In this document: one piece after another, positions 16,200 to 24,575 of the stretch
Position numbering within the stretch: position 1 is the first letter of the stretch
Layout: each line of letters opens with the position of its first letter
DNA from: Ichthyocystis sparus
GTDB taxonomy: Bacteria; Pseudomonadota; Gammaproteobacteria; Burkholderiales; 2013Ark19i
Length of the DNA: 64,000 nt
Direction: 5' to 3' (one strand)
NCBI RefSeq assembly: GCF_900078755.1
Contig: NZ_FKIH01000003.1
Program-made: the position numbers and the translations under genes
Notes under the pieces: generated by a model
Told to the model about the DNA's origin: nothing
Database searches by the model: none
What the model saw: the letters and a program-made list of their open reading frames with translations, nothing else

Positions 16200-16954
16200 T
16201 GATAAAGATACGTACCTTGTTTTACAAGGAATGTTTGCGTTTTTATCGAGTATTTGGACAGACTATATTTTCTCCCGCATTTGTTTCTGTCTTGTACCTT
16301 ATCGTGTTTTCCAAGGCAGTTCCTTCTCGCTACTTTGATTGGTACGGGTGGGGATACATAGATTTTTTGGTTCCTGGCCTGATTATAATGACCATGCTGC
16401 AAGCAGCATTCATGAATTCATCTACCAGCATAACCTTAGCAAAGGTTACAGGTAATCTTCATTTCTTGCTTATGGCGCCCATTTGTCCGATGTCTTTTTA
16501 CTGGGCATATGTTTTGGCAAGTGTTCTAAGGGCTTTCATAGTTGGTTTAGTGGTTTGGATAGTCTCTACTTTGTTTTGGAGTCACCCGATAAGAGAGCCA
16601 CTGTATCTAATAGGTTTTTCTCTATTGGGAACGTTAATTTTGGGAGGATTAGGTCTCATTGCAGGGGTGTGGGGGAGAGATTTTGATCACCTTGCTTTTT
16701 TCAACAGCTGTATCGTTTTTCCACTAACTTTTCTATCAGCCGTGTTCTTCCCCTTTTCTAATGTTTCAGAAGTGTTTCAAAGGTTTCTGCTCGTTAATCC
16801 AGTTTTTTATATAGTAGAGGGTGTGAGGTTCGGCTTTTTAGGCAACTCTGATTGTAACCCTGGTTTGTCATTTTTTGTGCTGTTTGTTATTTTTATCTGT
16901 ATATCCTTTATTAATTACTGTATTTTAGTCTCCGGATATCGTCTCAGAGAATAG
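16199..16954 (+). CDS. ABC-2 type exporter permease (YadH-like)
   Basis: 251 residues with about six membrane helices and the ABC-2 membrane signature region (FLVPGLIIMTMLQAAFMNSSTSI; later FPLTFLSAVFFPFSNVSEVFQRFLLVNPVFYIVEGVRFG). It starts with GTG at 16199, sharing one base with the upstream stop behind AAGGAGGGATC. With the preceding ATPase it should form one exporter. Substrate not determinable. Confidence 0.87.
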   Translation: MIKIRTLFYKECLRFYRVFGQTIFSPAFVSVLYLIVFSKAVPSRYFDWYGWGYIDFLVPGLIIMTMLQAAFMNSSTSITLAKVTGNLHFLLMAPICPMSFYWAYVLASVLRAFIVGLVVWIVSTLFWSHPIREPLYLIGFSLLGTLILGGLGLIAGVWGRDFDHLAFFNSCIVFPLTFLSAVFFPFSNVSEVFQRFLLVNPVFYIVEGVRFGFLGNSDCNPGLSFFVLFVIFICISFINYCILVSGYRLRE

Positions 16955-16963
16955 ATTTTTTGT

Positions 16964-17215
16964 ATGACTCCGGATAATCTCCGTTCTTGTATTGTTCACA
17001 TTTTGGATGATGATGGTGCCTTTGTAACTGTAGAGGGTGACGATGGGCGCCATTTTCACGCGGTGGTTGTTAGCCACCGTTTTGATGGTATGTCCCTTAT
17101 TAATCGTCACCGCCTTATTATGAATTCCCTGAGTAAACAGATTTCATCTGATTTGATACATGCCCTTTCCTTAAGAACTTTTACTCATTCAGAGTGGGAG
17201 AAGAGGGGTAAATGA
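16964..17215 (+). CDS. ibaG: BolA-family protein IbaG
   Basis: 83 residues of the BolA fold. The segment VTVEGDDGRHFHAVVVSHRFDGMSLINRHRLIMNSL matches the class, including the histidine and the helix-turn segment. IbaG/BolA proteins bind monothiol glutaredoxins with a 2Fe-2S cluster. The position between the mla-associated exporter and murA is conserved in beta- and gammaproteobacteria. Its stop overlaps the murA start by 4 bp. Confidence 0.87.
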   Translation: MTPDNLRSCIVHILDDDGAFVTVEGDDGRHFHAVVVSHRFDGMSLINRHRLIMNSLSKQISSDLIHALSLRTFTHSEWEKRGK

Positions 17216-18486
17216 GTTGTTTTTGTATTAAGGGCAGAATAAGTGGCCTTAACGGAGAGATAGATATCTCCGGTGCCAAAAATGCTGTCCTTCCTATGTT
17301 AAGTGCCTGCCTACTTACTTCGTCGCCTGTGGTTTTTCACGGTGTGCCCCGATTGAAGGACGTCGAGACAATGATTGCTCTGCTGCGTTCTATAGGGGTC
17401 GATGTTCGTTGGCAATCTTTTTGCTCGCTTTATCTTTCAGCTAAGGAGTTGGATAGTTACATTATCCCACTAGCATTGGTTCGTGATATGCGTGCCTCTA
17501 TACTGGTAGTCGGTCCTCTTTTGGCTAGGCTGGGCTGTGTTGAGTTTCTTGAACCTGGAGGATGTGCAATTGGCCGTAGGCCTATTGATCAGCACATAAA
17601 AGCATTATCAAAAATGGGTGTGATTTTTGAATGCAGGGATAACAATATACTAGGTTCATGTGTTGGCCTTGTCGGTACCAACATTTCATTTGACTGTGTA
17701 ACTGTTACAGGTACAGAAAATCTTATAATGGCAGCGGTATTAGCAGATGGTGTAACCGTTTTGAATGGTGCTGCCTGCGAGCCAGAAATTGTTGATTTAG
17801 CGAATTGTTTGAATCAGATGGGGGCATGCATATATGGTGCTGGTACATCAACGATACGTATTGCTGGCGTAAAATCACTCTCTGGTGTGGAGTATAGTGT
17901 CATGCCAGATCGTATTGAGGCTGGCACCTACTTATGTGCTTGCGCTGCTACAGGCGGAGAGGTTACCTTAAGAAATATTAATCACAATCTGCTGCGATCG
18001 GTTATCGATGTCCTTAGGGCTACTGGTTGCTCTGTAAGAGAGTACGATAGTGACATTATTTCTATAAAATCTTCTTGTAAACTATCGGGAGTGGATATCG
18101 TCACTGCTCCCTATCCCGGGTTTCCCACTGATTTGCAAGCGCCATTTATGGTTGTTGACAGCGTTGCTTCAGGTTCTTCGCGGATAATTGAAAGAATTTT
18201 TGAAGGTCGTTTTGCACATGTTTGTGAGTTACAACGACTAGGTTGTAGAATTTCAGTCAATGGAGATACTGCATGTATAGAAGGTGGTTCTTTGCTGCGT
18301 GCCGGAGCAATTAATGCCACGGATCTTCGTGCTGCTGCCGCCCTTGTTATTGCTGCTTTGTGCTCGGAAGGAACTAGTGTAATCAGTAATGTCGACTTTA
18401 TAGATCGAGGTTATGAAAGTATGCCCGAGAAGCTTTCCTTACTAGGTGCTTGCGTCGAGCGAATGGTTATGGAAGCATGCATCTGA
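17212..18486 (+). CDS. murA: UDP-N-acetylglucosamine 1-carboxyvinyltransferase
   Basis: 424 residues, the full family length. It catalyses the first committed step of peptidoglycan synthesis, PEP transfer to UDP-GlcNAc. The catalytic cysteine is present at about residue 118 in GGCAIGRRP, so the enzyme should be fosfomycin-sensitive in principle. Other blocks are ISGAKNAVLPML at the N-terminus and FPTDLQAPFM. It ends the mla-ibaG-murA run. In many Burkholderiales his genes follow; here a non-coding gap and a GGDEF gene follow. Confidence 0.97.
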   Translation: MSCFCIKGRISGLNGEIDISGAKNAVLPMLSACLLTSSPVVFHGVPRLKDVETMIALLRSIGVDVRWQSFCSLYLSAKELDSYIIPLALVRDMRASILVVGPLLARLGCVEFLEPGGCAIGRRPIDQHIKALSKMGVIFECRDNNILGSCVGLVGTNISFDCVTVTGTENLIMAAVLADGVTVLNGAACEPEIVDLANCLNQMGACIYGAGTSTIRIAGVKSLSGVEYSVMPDRIEAGTYLCACAATGGEVTLRNINHNLLRSVIDVLRATGCSVREYDSDIISIKSSCKLSGVDIVTAPYPGFPTDLQAPFMVVDSVASGSSRIIERIFEGRFAHVCELQRLGCRISVNGDTACIEGGSLLRAGAINATDLRAAAALVIAALCSEGTSVISNVDFIDRGYESMPEKLSLLGACVERMVMEACI

Positions 18487-18688
18487 CCATCTCCTGATAG
18501 CTTTAGCTATTGTCTGTTTAGGTAGTTCGAGTCACTACTGCAATGCAGTGTCCATGCGGTTATTCTTGGCTCCATATTGGTTACGTTAATCTGCTAGCGT
18601 GTTACATCAGCATGGCAGCGCTCGTAGTTGTATGTCTATACTTTTCCATATCCAGGTAATGATGATAGATTTTCTCCACTATTAGGTT

Positions 18689-20743
18689 ATGGTAGAAGGC
18701 TGGCCATGCTATCCCAGATGTATCATGTACTCCCTTGGTTACGCCATTTATTTTGTGCAAATGCCTATGTCATTTCCATCCAGCGATCCATATATTGATA
18801 AGATGATCCATTTGGATAGGTTGCTACATACTGCCAATCTTGTTGCTATGTCATGGCTTGTTTCATTGCCAGTAGTTATTGGCATGTCTATTCCAATTTT
18901 TGAAGTAAACGATAGGTATAAAGTAATTTTTTGGCTTGTTTTGGCTGTTTTATTTACTTTTGCCCGTGTCTTTATGGCAAGCTTACTTAAAAATTGTACG
19001 GTGGAAAATAATCTTGGTCGTTTCGAAGTTATACATGCCATTGTAGGAGCAATTAGTGCTTTAGCTATAAGCATAGGATTGGTCAACTTTTCTGTGATAT
19101 TGCCTACAACTTGGCAAATGGGGTACACAGCTACCATTGCTGTTTTGGCAATGGGGACGGCCTTTACTCTTCTGTATACCTCTATTGGTTTTTTCTCATA
19201 TGTTCTTAGCTTGATTTTGCCCATTGGCATCGCGCAAGTTTTTCATCCTGATGACGCAGTTAGAACATTAGGCGTTATGAGCATTATTATGGTCCCAGTT
19301 TTATCGATTTATTACTACAAGCAACATAAAGTTGTTATTGATGGACTACGTATGTTTTACGAGAACAAGGTCCTATTGGAACGTCAAAGGGCTATTTTTG
19401 ACGCTGTTCCCAACGGCATTATAGTTTCTCGAGAAGGTGTAATTATCAATGCTAACGAGAGTGTTTCTCGTATGTTCGGATATAGTCTATCTAACTTAGT
19501 TGGAGAAAGTGTTTCTAAGCTATTTTTAGACATTTCTACCCTTAATCGCCTTTTTGATCCTAAAAATAGACCAGTGGTAGCAGATAATACCGAACAAGAT
19601 CTTGCTGAATCTGAGGCTGTTCGCTCCGATGGAAGTAATTTTTGGGTAGGTGTTGCATGTAGACCTATAGAAGAGTATCGATTAAATGGAAAGGGAATTA
19701 TTTGGTCGATATCCGATTTAACTGAAAGAAAAAAAACAGAAGAGAATCTTCACGGTCAGCGAGCTATGTACCATGGTTTGGCCGAAACTGCTAATGATTT
19801 GGTATTTTATCTAGATGATAATCTTCATTTTAAATACACCAATGCTCGTGGTTCTATGAGATTGTTGGGTCGTTCTCCTGAAGACTTAATTGATACCTAT
19901 ATCGGAGATATTATTGTTGATGAAACAGATACCCCTGATAAGAGAGTATTTAGCGATTTGTTCGATTTAGGAGCTACTTCCGAGAGAGAAGTGAATATAC
20001 TCCATGCTGATGGCAGCGTGAAGCGCATTAAATTTAGTTTGACTGCTATGAGGTCTATGGGAGGATATTTGAGAGGTGTTGCTGGGATAGCAACCGATAT
20101 TACACCTAAGAAGCAAGTAGAGGACCACATGCTTTATCTTGCCATGCATGATGAGCTAACAGGTCTTCCTAATAGACGCTTGTTTATCGATAGGTTGCAA
20201 CAGGCCATTCGCCAGCTTGATAGGCAATCGTGCCAATTAGCCGTGATTATGCTTGACTTAGATCGCTTCAAGTTGGTAAACGATACTCTTGGCCACAGCG
20301 TTGGCGATCGAGTGTTGGAGATGACAGCGTATCGTCTTCGTTCATTGTTGCGCTCCTCTGATACAGTTGCTAGGTTGGGTGGGGATGAGTTTATAATTCT
20401 TTTGCCTAGTGTTTCTGAAATTGATAAAGTGCGTTGTGTGGCTGAAAAAATTGTTAACTCTATTGGTGAGCCACTTTTAATCGCTGGAAATCATGTTCAA
20501 ATATACGCTAGCGTCGGTGTCAGCTTATGTCCTGACGATGGTGGCGATTCTAATACTTTGGTTGAGTTTGCTGATGAGGCCATGTACAAGTGCAAGCAGG
20601 CAGGGTGCAACTGTTATAAATTTTACTGTGAATTAGAAAATAACAGTCAATCTGGAAGTAAGGGCAATCTTTCCGATGCAGTGGAACCTAGCAAGAATGG
20701 TCATAAAGCAAGTAATAACAGTTTTGCGGAAGATTCTGTTTAA
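18689..20743 (+). CDS. Membrane diguanylate cyclase with two PAS domains
   Basis: Up to 684 residues. The N-terminal part has about six hydrophobic segments, a MASE-like membrane sensor. PAS 1 starts near QRAIFDAVPNGIIVSREG and PAS 2 near YHGLAETANDLVFYLDD. A GGDEF domain follows, with DLDRFKLVNDTLGHSVGD and the active-site GGDEF at about 564-568. An RSSD inhibitory site five residues upstream predicts feedback by c-di-GMP. No EAL domain is present. The start is uncertain: ATGs at 18689, 18725, 18764 and 18770 all lack a good ribosome site, and the last two sit nearest the first helix. The gene appears monocistronic, ending in a hairpin. Confidence 0.9.
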   Translation: MVEGWPCYPRCIMYSLGYAIYFVQMPMSFPSSDPYIDKMIHLDRLLHTANLVAMSWLVSLPVVIGMSIPIFEVNDRYKVIFWLVLAVLFTFARVFMASLLKNCTVENNLGRFEVIHAIVGAISALAISIGLVNFSVILPTTWQMGYTATIAVLAMGTAFTLLYTSIGFFSYVLSLILPIGIAQVFHPDDAVRTLGVMSIIMVPVLSIYYYKQHKVVIDGLRMFYENKVLLERQRAIFDAVPNGIIVSREGVIINANESVSRMFGYSLSNLVGESVSKLFLDISTLNRLFDPKNRPVVADNTEQDLAESEAVRSDGSNFWVGVACRPIEEYRLNGKGIIWSISDLTERKKTEENLHGQRAMYHGLAETANDLVFYLDDNLHFKYTNARGSMRLLGRSPEDLIDTYIGDIIVDETDTPDKRVFSDLFDLGATSEREVNILHADGSVKRIKFSLTAMRSMGGYLRGVAGIATDITPKKQVEDHMLYLAMHDELTGLPNRRLFIDRLQQAIRQLDRQSCQLAVIMLDLDRFKLVNDTLGHSVGDRVLEMTAYRLRSLLRSSDTVARLGGDEFIILLPSVSEIDKVRCVAEKIVNSIGEPLLIAGNHVQIYASVGVSLCPDDGGDSNTLVEFADEAMYKCKQAGCNCYKFYCELENNSQSGSKGNLSDAVEPSKNGHKASNNSFAEDSV

Positions 20744-20767
20744 AAAAACCAATCATTTGGGTTTTTT
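20742..20767. terminator. A/T-flanked hairpin terminator between GGDEF gene and tsaD
   Basis: A run of A, CCAA, a short loop and TTGGG followed by six T forms a stem with one mismatch, located right after the GGDEF stop codon. Because both arms end in A or T runs, it can act for both converging genes. Confidence 0.6.
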
Positions 20768-20780
20768 GCGGATGCTGTCA

Positions 20781-21839
20781 TTAATCATGATTGAGGTTGG
20801 TTAGTGGCCATCTCGGGAGAACTAACGGCTGTGGTGCGACAGAGCATTTATTAATTTTTCCGTCTACTAAATGTAGCGCTGCAGCGTGAGCGATCATGGA
20901 TCCGTTATCTGTACAAAGGTGATTGTCTGGAAAGAAATCTTGCCACTTATTTTTTTCAGCAAGAAGCCTAGCCTTTTTCCGTATGTTGCTATTTGCACTT
21001 ACTCCGCCAGTTATAACAAATTTGGTAAGACCCGTTTGTACACAAGATTTTCTAATTTTTTCCACTACGACTTCTGTGCACGCATCCTCAAATGATTTTG
21101 CAATGGAAATTTTTTGATCTTGGGTTAGAGGTTTTCCAATTTTTTTTATGCTATTTTTTACCGCAGTTTTGATTCCACTAAAGCTCATATCTAGGTCAGG
21201 ACTGTGTAACATGGGTTTTGGTAAATAGGTAATTGGATGAACTTCAGGTGAAAATTCTTTTGCCATTTTTGATACAGCTGGGCCACCTGGATACCCCAAT
21301 CCGAGCAATTTGGCAGTTTTATCAAAGGCTTCACCAATAGCATCATCTTTGGTTTCTCCAAGTAATTTATAATTTCCTAGACCTTCTACATGAAAAATTT
21401 GTGTATGACCTCCAGAAATTAACATGCCTACATAAGGAAATGAGAGGTCTGTAATCGACATCATTGGACTAAGGAGGTGGGCTTCTAAATGATTTATACC
21501 AAGCAAGGGTTTGTTGCTATGCCAGGCTAACCCTTGAGCAAAAGCAGCTCCCACCATAAGTGCTCCCGCTAATCCAGGTCCTCTGGTATATGCTATCAAA
21601 GATATATCGCCAAAGCAGATATTTGCATCACTTAGTACCTGCCCGAATAGAGGTGAAATTTTACTTGCGTGGTCACGGGAAGCAATTTCCGGGACTACTC
21701 CCCCATATGCTGCATGAACTTCAATTTGTGATGACAGCACTTCTGCTAATATCCCTTTTCGTGTATCGTATAGGGCCAGTCCTGTTTCGTCACATGAAGT
21801 TTCTATTCCAAGGACGATATGAGATTGATTTGAGTTCAT
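20781..21839 (-). CDS. tsaD: tRNA N6-threonylcarbamoyladenosine transferase TsaD
   Basis: 352 residues of the Kae1/TsaD family. The ATP-binding opening is GIETSCDETGLALYD, the metal-binding histidines lie in NHLEAHLLS, and SGGHTQIF and a late DNGSMIAHAA block complete the site. It transfers threonylcarbamoyl to A37 of ANN-decoding tRNAs together with TsaB/TsaE. It is divergent from rpsU, the usual arrangement around the rpsU-dnaG-rpoD operon. Confidence 0.96.
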   Translation of the reverse strand: MNSNQSHIVLGIETSCDETGLALYDTRKGILAEVLSSQIEVHAAYGGVVPEIASRDHASKISPLFGQVLSDANICFGDISLIAYTRGPGLAGALMVGAAFAQGLAWHSNKPLLGINHLEAHLLSPMMSITDLSFPYVGMLISGGHTQIFHVEGLGNYKLLGETKDDAIGEAFDKTAKLLGLGYPGGPAVSKMAKEFSPEVHPITYLPKPMLHSPDLDMSFSGIKTAVKNSIKKIGKPLTQDQKISIAKSFEDACTEVVVEKIRKSCVQTGLTKFVITGGVSANSNIRKKARLLAEKNKWQDFFPDNHLCTDNGSMIAHAAALHLVDGKINKCSVAPQPLVLPRWPLTNLNHD

Positions 21840-21942
21840 GATTAGTCCATTTGTGTTGGTGGGTGTATTTCATTGCAATTGTTACGAGTAGCTCCCAATA
21901 TATAGTAGGGTGGGGTGTTTTTTTTTTCTAGGGAAGGTTTTC

Positions 21943-22152
21943 ATGCCAGGAGTACGTGTAAAGGAAAATGAGCCGTTTGAGGCTGCCGTTAGGCGGTTCA
22001 AAAGGGCAGTGGAGAAGGCTGGGGTTCTGACTGAGCTTAGGTCAAGGGAGTACTATGAGAAGCCTACTGCAGTCAGGAAAAGGCGTTTTGCAGCTGCCGT
22101 TAAGCGGCACTTTAAGCGTTTGCGTAGCCAAGCTTTGCCACCACCGCGATAA
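21943..22152 (+). CDS. rpsU: Ribosomal protein bS21
   Basis: 69 residues, very basic, with the bS21 pattern VRVKENEPFEAAVRRFKRAVEKAG and REYYEKPTAVRKR. The start at 21943 (MPGVRVKENEP) follows AAGG at 5 bp; the frame extends upstream but the extra residues are not part of the family. It heads the macromolecular-synthesis operon rpsU-yqeY-dnaG(-rpoD). A run of ten T residues lies in the leader at 21918-21927. Confidence 0.95.
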   Translation: MPGVRVKENEPFEAAVRRFKRAVEKAGVLTELRSREYYEKPTAVRKRRFAAAVKRHFKRLRSQALPPPR

Positions 22153-22188
22153 ATTGGGGGCTTTGTACACACTGACTGGGGAGGGGAT

Positions 22189-22665
22189 ATGTCGCTAGAG
22201 ATTTCTATCCAGGATGACATAAAGCAGGCCATGCGTAGCAGGGATGCTGCTACTTTGTCTGCGTTGCGTCTTTTGTGGGCCGCTATTAAGCAGAAGCACA
22301 TAGACGATAGGGTGGATTTTAGTGATGATATGATTATCTCCGTCTTGGTTAGAGAGAAGAAGAAAAGGCAAGATTCTAGGGATTGTTATATCTTAGCTGG
22401 TCGCATCGAGCTTGCTGACAGGGAGCAGTTTGAGATGGATATTATATCCCGTTACTTGCCGGAGTCACTGTCAGAGTCAGAGTTGTACAAGATGGTTGAA
22501 GAGGCTTTTTCTGTGGTAGGCTGCTCCAAAATGAGCGACATTTCTGCAGTTATGTCGGAGTTGAAGCCCAAGCTTATCGGTAAGGCTGATCTCGGACAGG
22601 TGTCTCGTATCGTTAAAGATGCCTTGTCTAAGCGCCTTTCAGGTGGTAGCAAGGAAGGTTCTTGA
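22189..22665 (+). CDS. GatB/YqeY-domain protein
   Basis: 158 residues of the YqeY family (SLEISIQDDIKQAMRSRDAATLSALRLLWAAIKQ; later IISRYLPESLSESEL and KADLGQVSRIVKDAL). The domain resembles the tail of GatB and may bind tRNA; its cellular role is not well defined. It sits between rpsU and dnaG in many betaproteobacteria. Its stop touches the TTG start of dnaG with no spacer. Confidence 0.92.
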   Translation: MSLEISIQDDIKQAMRSRDAATLSALRLLWAAIKQKHIDDRVDFSDDMIISVLVREKKKRQDSRDCYILAGRIELADREQFEMDIISRYLPESLSESELYKMVEEAFSVVGCSKMSDISAVMSELKPKLIGKADLGQVSRIVKDALSKRLSGGSKEGS

Positions 22666-24462
22666 TTGATCAGCGAAGACTTTGTACGGGAGCTTTTGCA
22701 TCGTCTCGATATAGTTTCTGTATTGCGTCCGTATCTTGATCTAAAGAAGGTTGGTGCTAATTACGTTGCTTGCTGTCCATTCCACTCTGAGAAGACTCCT
22801 TCTTTTACAGTGAGTCCGGCTAAGCAGTTTTATCATTGTTTTGGTTGTGGTGCCCATGGTACTGCAATTAGTTTTATGATGCGCCACAGCCGCCTGCCTT
22901 TTCCAGAAGCGGTGACCAAGTTGTCATCTATGGTGGGCTTGACAGTTCCAATTTCTGCAAGTCTGCAAAATGATAAAAATAAAGGACTTAGTGAATGGTT
23001 ATCCAAGGCTGTGTCTTTTTATAGAGAGCAATTGCTGACTAATGACGCGGTGTTATCTTACCTAACCAATCGAGGTTTGCAATCTGAGGTTCTTGAGAGG
23101 TTTAACTTGGGGTTTGCCCCAAATTCATACCAGAATCTGCGGATTTTTTTTCGAAGCCAATATTCTCTTACTGCCCTTCAGGAAGTAGGACTAGTATCCA
23201 AAAGTTCTAAGGGAGGACTGTATGATCGATTTCGTAATCGCATCATGTTTCCCATAAGATCATTTAATGGTGATTTTATCGGCTTTGGTGGGCGCGTTCT
23301 GACAGAGGGTGTTCAACCTAAATATCTTAACTCTCCTGATACTACCTTGTTTAGGAAGGGACACGAATTGTATGGATTGTATGAAAATTCATCCTTTGTC
23401 AGGAAAGAAAGGTCGGTGATTGTTGTTGAGGGCTACATGGACCTGCTTTCACTAAATCAGCATGGCATTAACAACGTTGTTGCTAGTTTGGGAACTGCAT
23501 GTACTTTATCTCAAACTAAACTGCTGTTTCGCTACGCGGATACTATTTATTACTGTTTCGATGGTGATGATGCAGGCAGAAAGGCGGCTATTCGTGTTGC
23601 AGAAAATACGCTATCAATTTTACCAGATGGCAAACAAGTATATTTTTTGTTGTTGCCAAAGGGGGAAGATCCCGATTCATATGTTGCAAGCCATGGCTCT
23701 AGGGGTTTTCAAGAGATTATTTTTAAGGCAAAGCCGCTGTCTTTATTTCTAATTGATGATTGGAGATTACGCTACAAAGTGGATACGGTAGAAGGACGTG
23801 CCTTGATGGTTCATGCTCTACGTGCAATTTTATCAAAAATTAACGCTCCAATTTTTCGTGCGGCCTTGGTACATGAACTATCGTCTGTAGTAGACATTCC
23901 GGATACACATTTGTCTCAAATATTTTCAAATGCGGTTGTTGATGGGGGAAAGTATGTTAATAATTCCAAAGAGATGCAAGCCTCTGTACATAATAAGCCC
24001 CGTTTCTCTGGTCGTAGGACAGCAGATAAAGGTGATAGATATGTTCCCTCTTTAGCACAACGTGTGGCAAGATTGCTGTTGTCAAGGCCTGGTAATGTCT
24101 CTGATTTTCCAAGGGAATTATTGAATGTAGAGTCAGAAGAGTTTTATGCTCTTCGTGACCTAGTGTTAATACTGTCAGATTTACCAGCAAAGGAGTTCTC
24201 TATTGAAAATCTTAGCGATCGCCTTAAATACCATCCTAGGTCATCTTGGTTTTCTAGAGTTTTTTCATTGTCTAGTGCTGAACGCAGTGACGAGGAATGG
24301 GCCGTGGCTTTTAAGGAGTATTGCCTAGCTCTTAAGAGAAATTGTTTGGAAGAAAAGTATGATCATTTCTTGAAGTTGATGAGCAAAAGGTCACTAAATG
24401 AAGCTGAAAAAGAACAGTTTATTAGTACTATGACTCTATTGAAGGATATCAAGTGTCGGTGA
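22666..24462 (+). CDS. dnaG: DNA primase DnaG
   Basis: 598 residues. An N-terminal CHC2 zinc finger (CCPFHSEKTPSF with CFGC) precedes the RNA polymerase-like catalytic core with a TOPRIM fold (VIVVEGYMDLL; FDGDDAGRKAA). A C-terminal helicase-interaction region follows. It makes the RNA primers for replication. The start is TTG at 22666, immediately after the yqeY stop, supported by AAGGAAGG seven bases upstream and the family opening ISEDFVRELL. Confidence 0.96.
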   Translation: MISEDFVRELLHRLDIVSVLRPYLDLKKVGANYVACCPFHSEKTPSFTVSPAKQFYHCFGCGAHGTAISFMMRHSRLPFPEAVTKLSSMVGLTVPISASLQNDKNKGLSEWLSKAVSFYREQLLTNDAVLSYLTNRGLQSEVLERFNLGFAPNSYQNLRIFFRSQYSLTALQEVGLVSKSSKGGLYDRFRNRIMFPIRSFNGDFIGFGGRVLTEGVQPKYLNSPDTTLFRKGHELYGLYENSSFVRKERSVIVVEGYMDLLSLNQHGINNVVASLGTACTLSQTKLLFRYADTIYYCFDGDDAGRKAAIRVAENTLSILPDGKQVYFLLLPKGEDPDSYVASHGSRGFQEIIFKAKPLSLFLIDDWRLRYKVDTVEGRALMVHALRAILSKINAPIFRAALVHELSSVVDIPDTHLSQIFSNAVVDGGKYVNNSKEMQASVHNKPRFSGRRTADKGDRYVPSLAQRVARLLLSRPGNVSDFPRELLNVESEEFYALRDLVLILSDLPAKEFSIENLSDRLKYHPRSSWFSRVFSLSSAERSDEEWAVAFKEYCLALKRNCLEEKYDHFLKLMSKRSLNEAEKEQFISTMTLLKDIKCR

Positions 24463-24515
24463 TTCTAGGTGAGATTTCAGTGTAATGTCTAGCAGCATTT
24501 TTTTCTTTTGTTGAG

Positions 24516-24521
24516 TATAAT
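24516..24521 (+). promoter_or_regulatory. Possible -10 box ahead of rpoD
   Basis: A perfect TATAAT lies 54 bp before the rpoD start in the 113-bp gap after dnaG. No good -35 is visible at normal spacing. It could give rpoD a promoter of its own in addition to read-through from rpsU-dnaG. Confidence 0.3.
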
Positions 24522-24575
24522 GGACCAGAGCGAAGTGTCTGTTTTCCTTTATCGTATCTGTACCTAGGTGGTCTT

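Noticed and set aside
18487..18688. Possible small gene or RNA between murA and the GGDEF gene
   Set aside because: Only a 5-bp hairpin (ATAGC-TTTA-GCTAT) and no cloverleaf, conserved motif or frame with a ribosome site.
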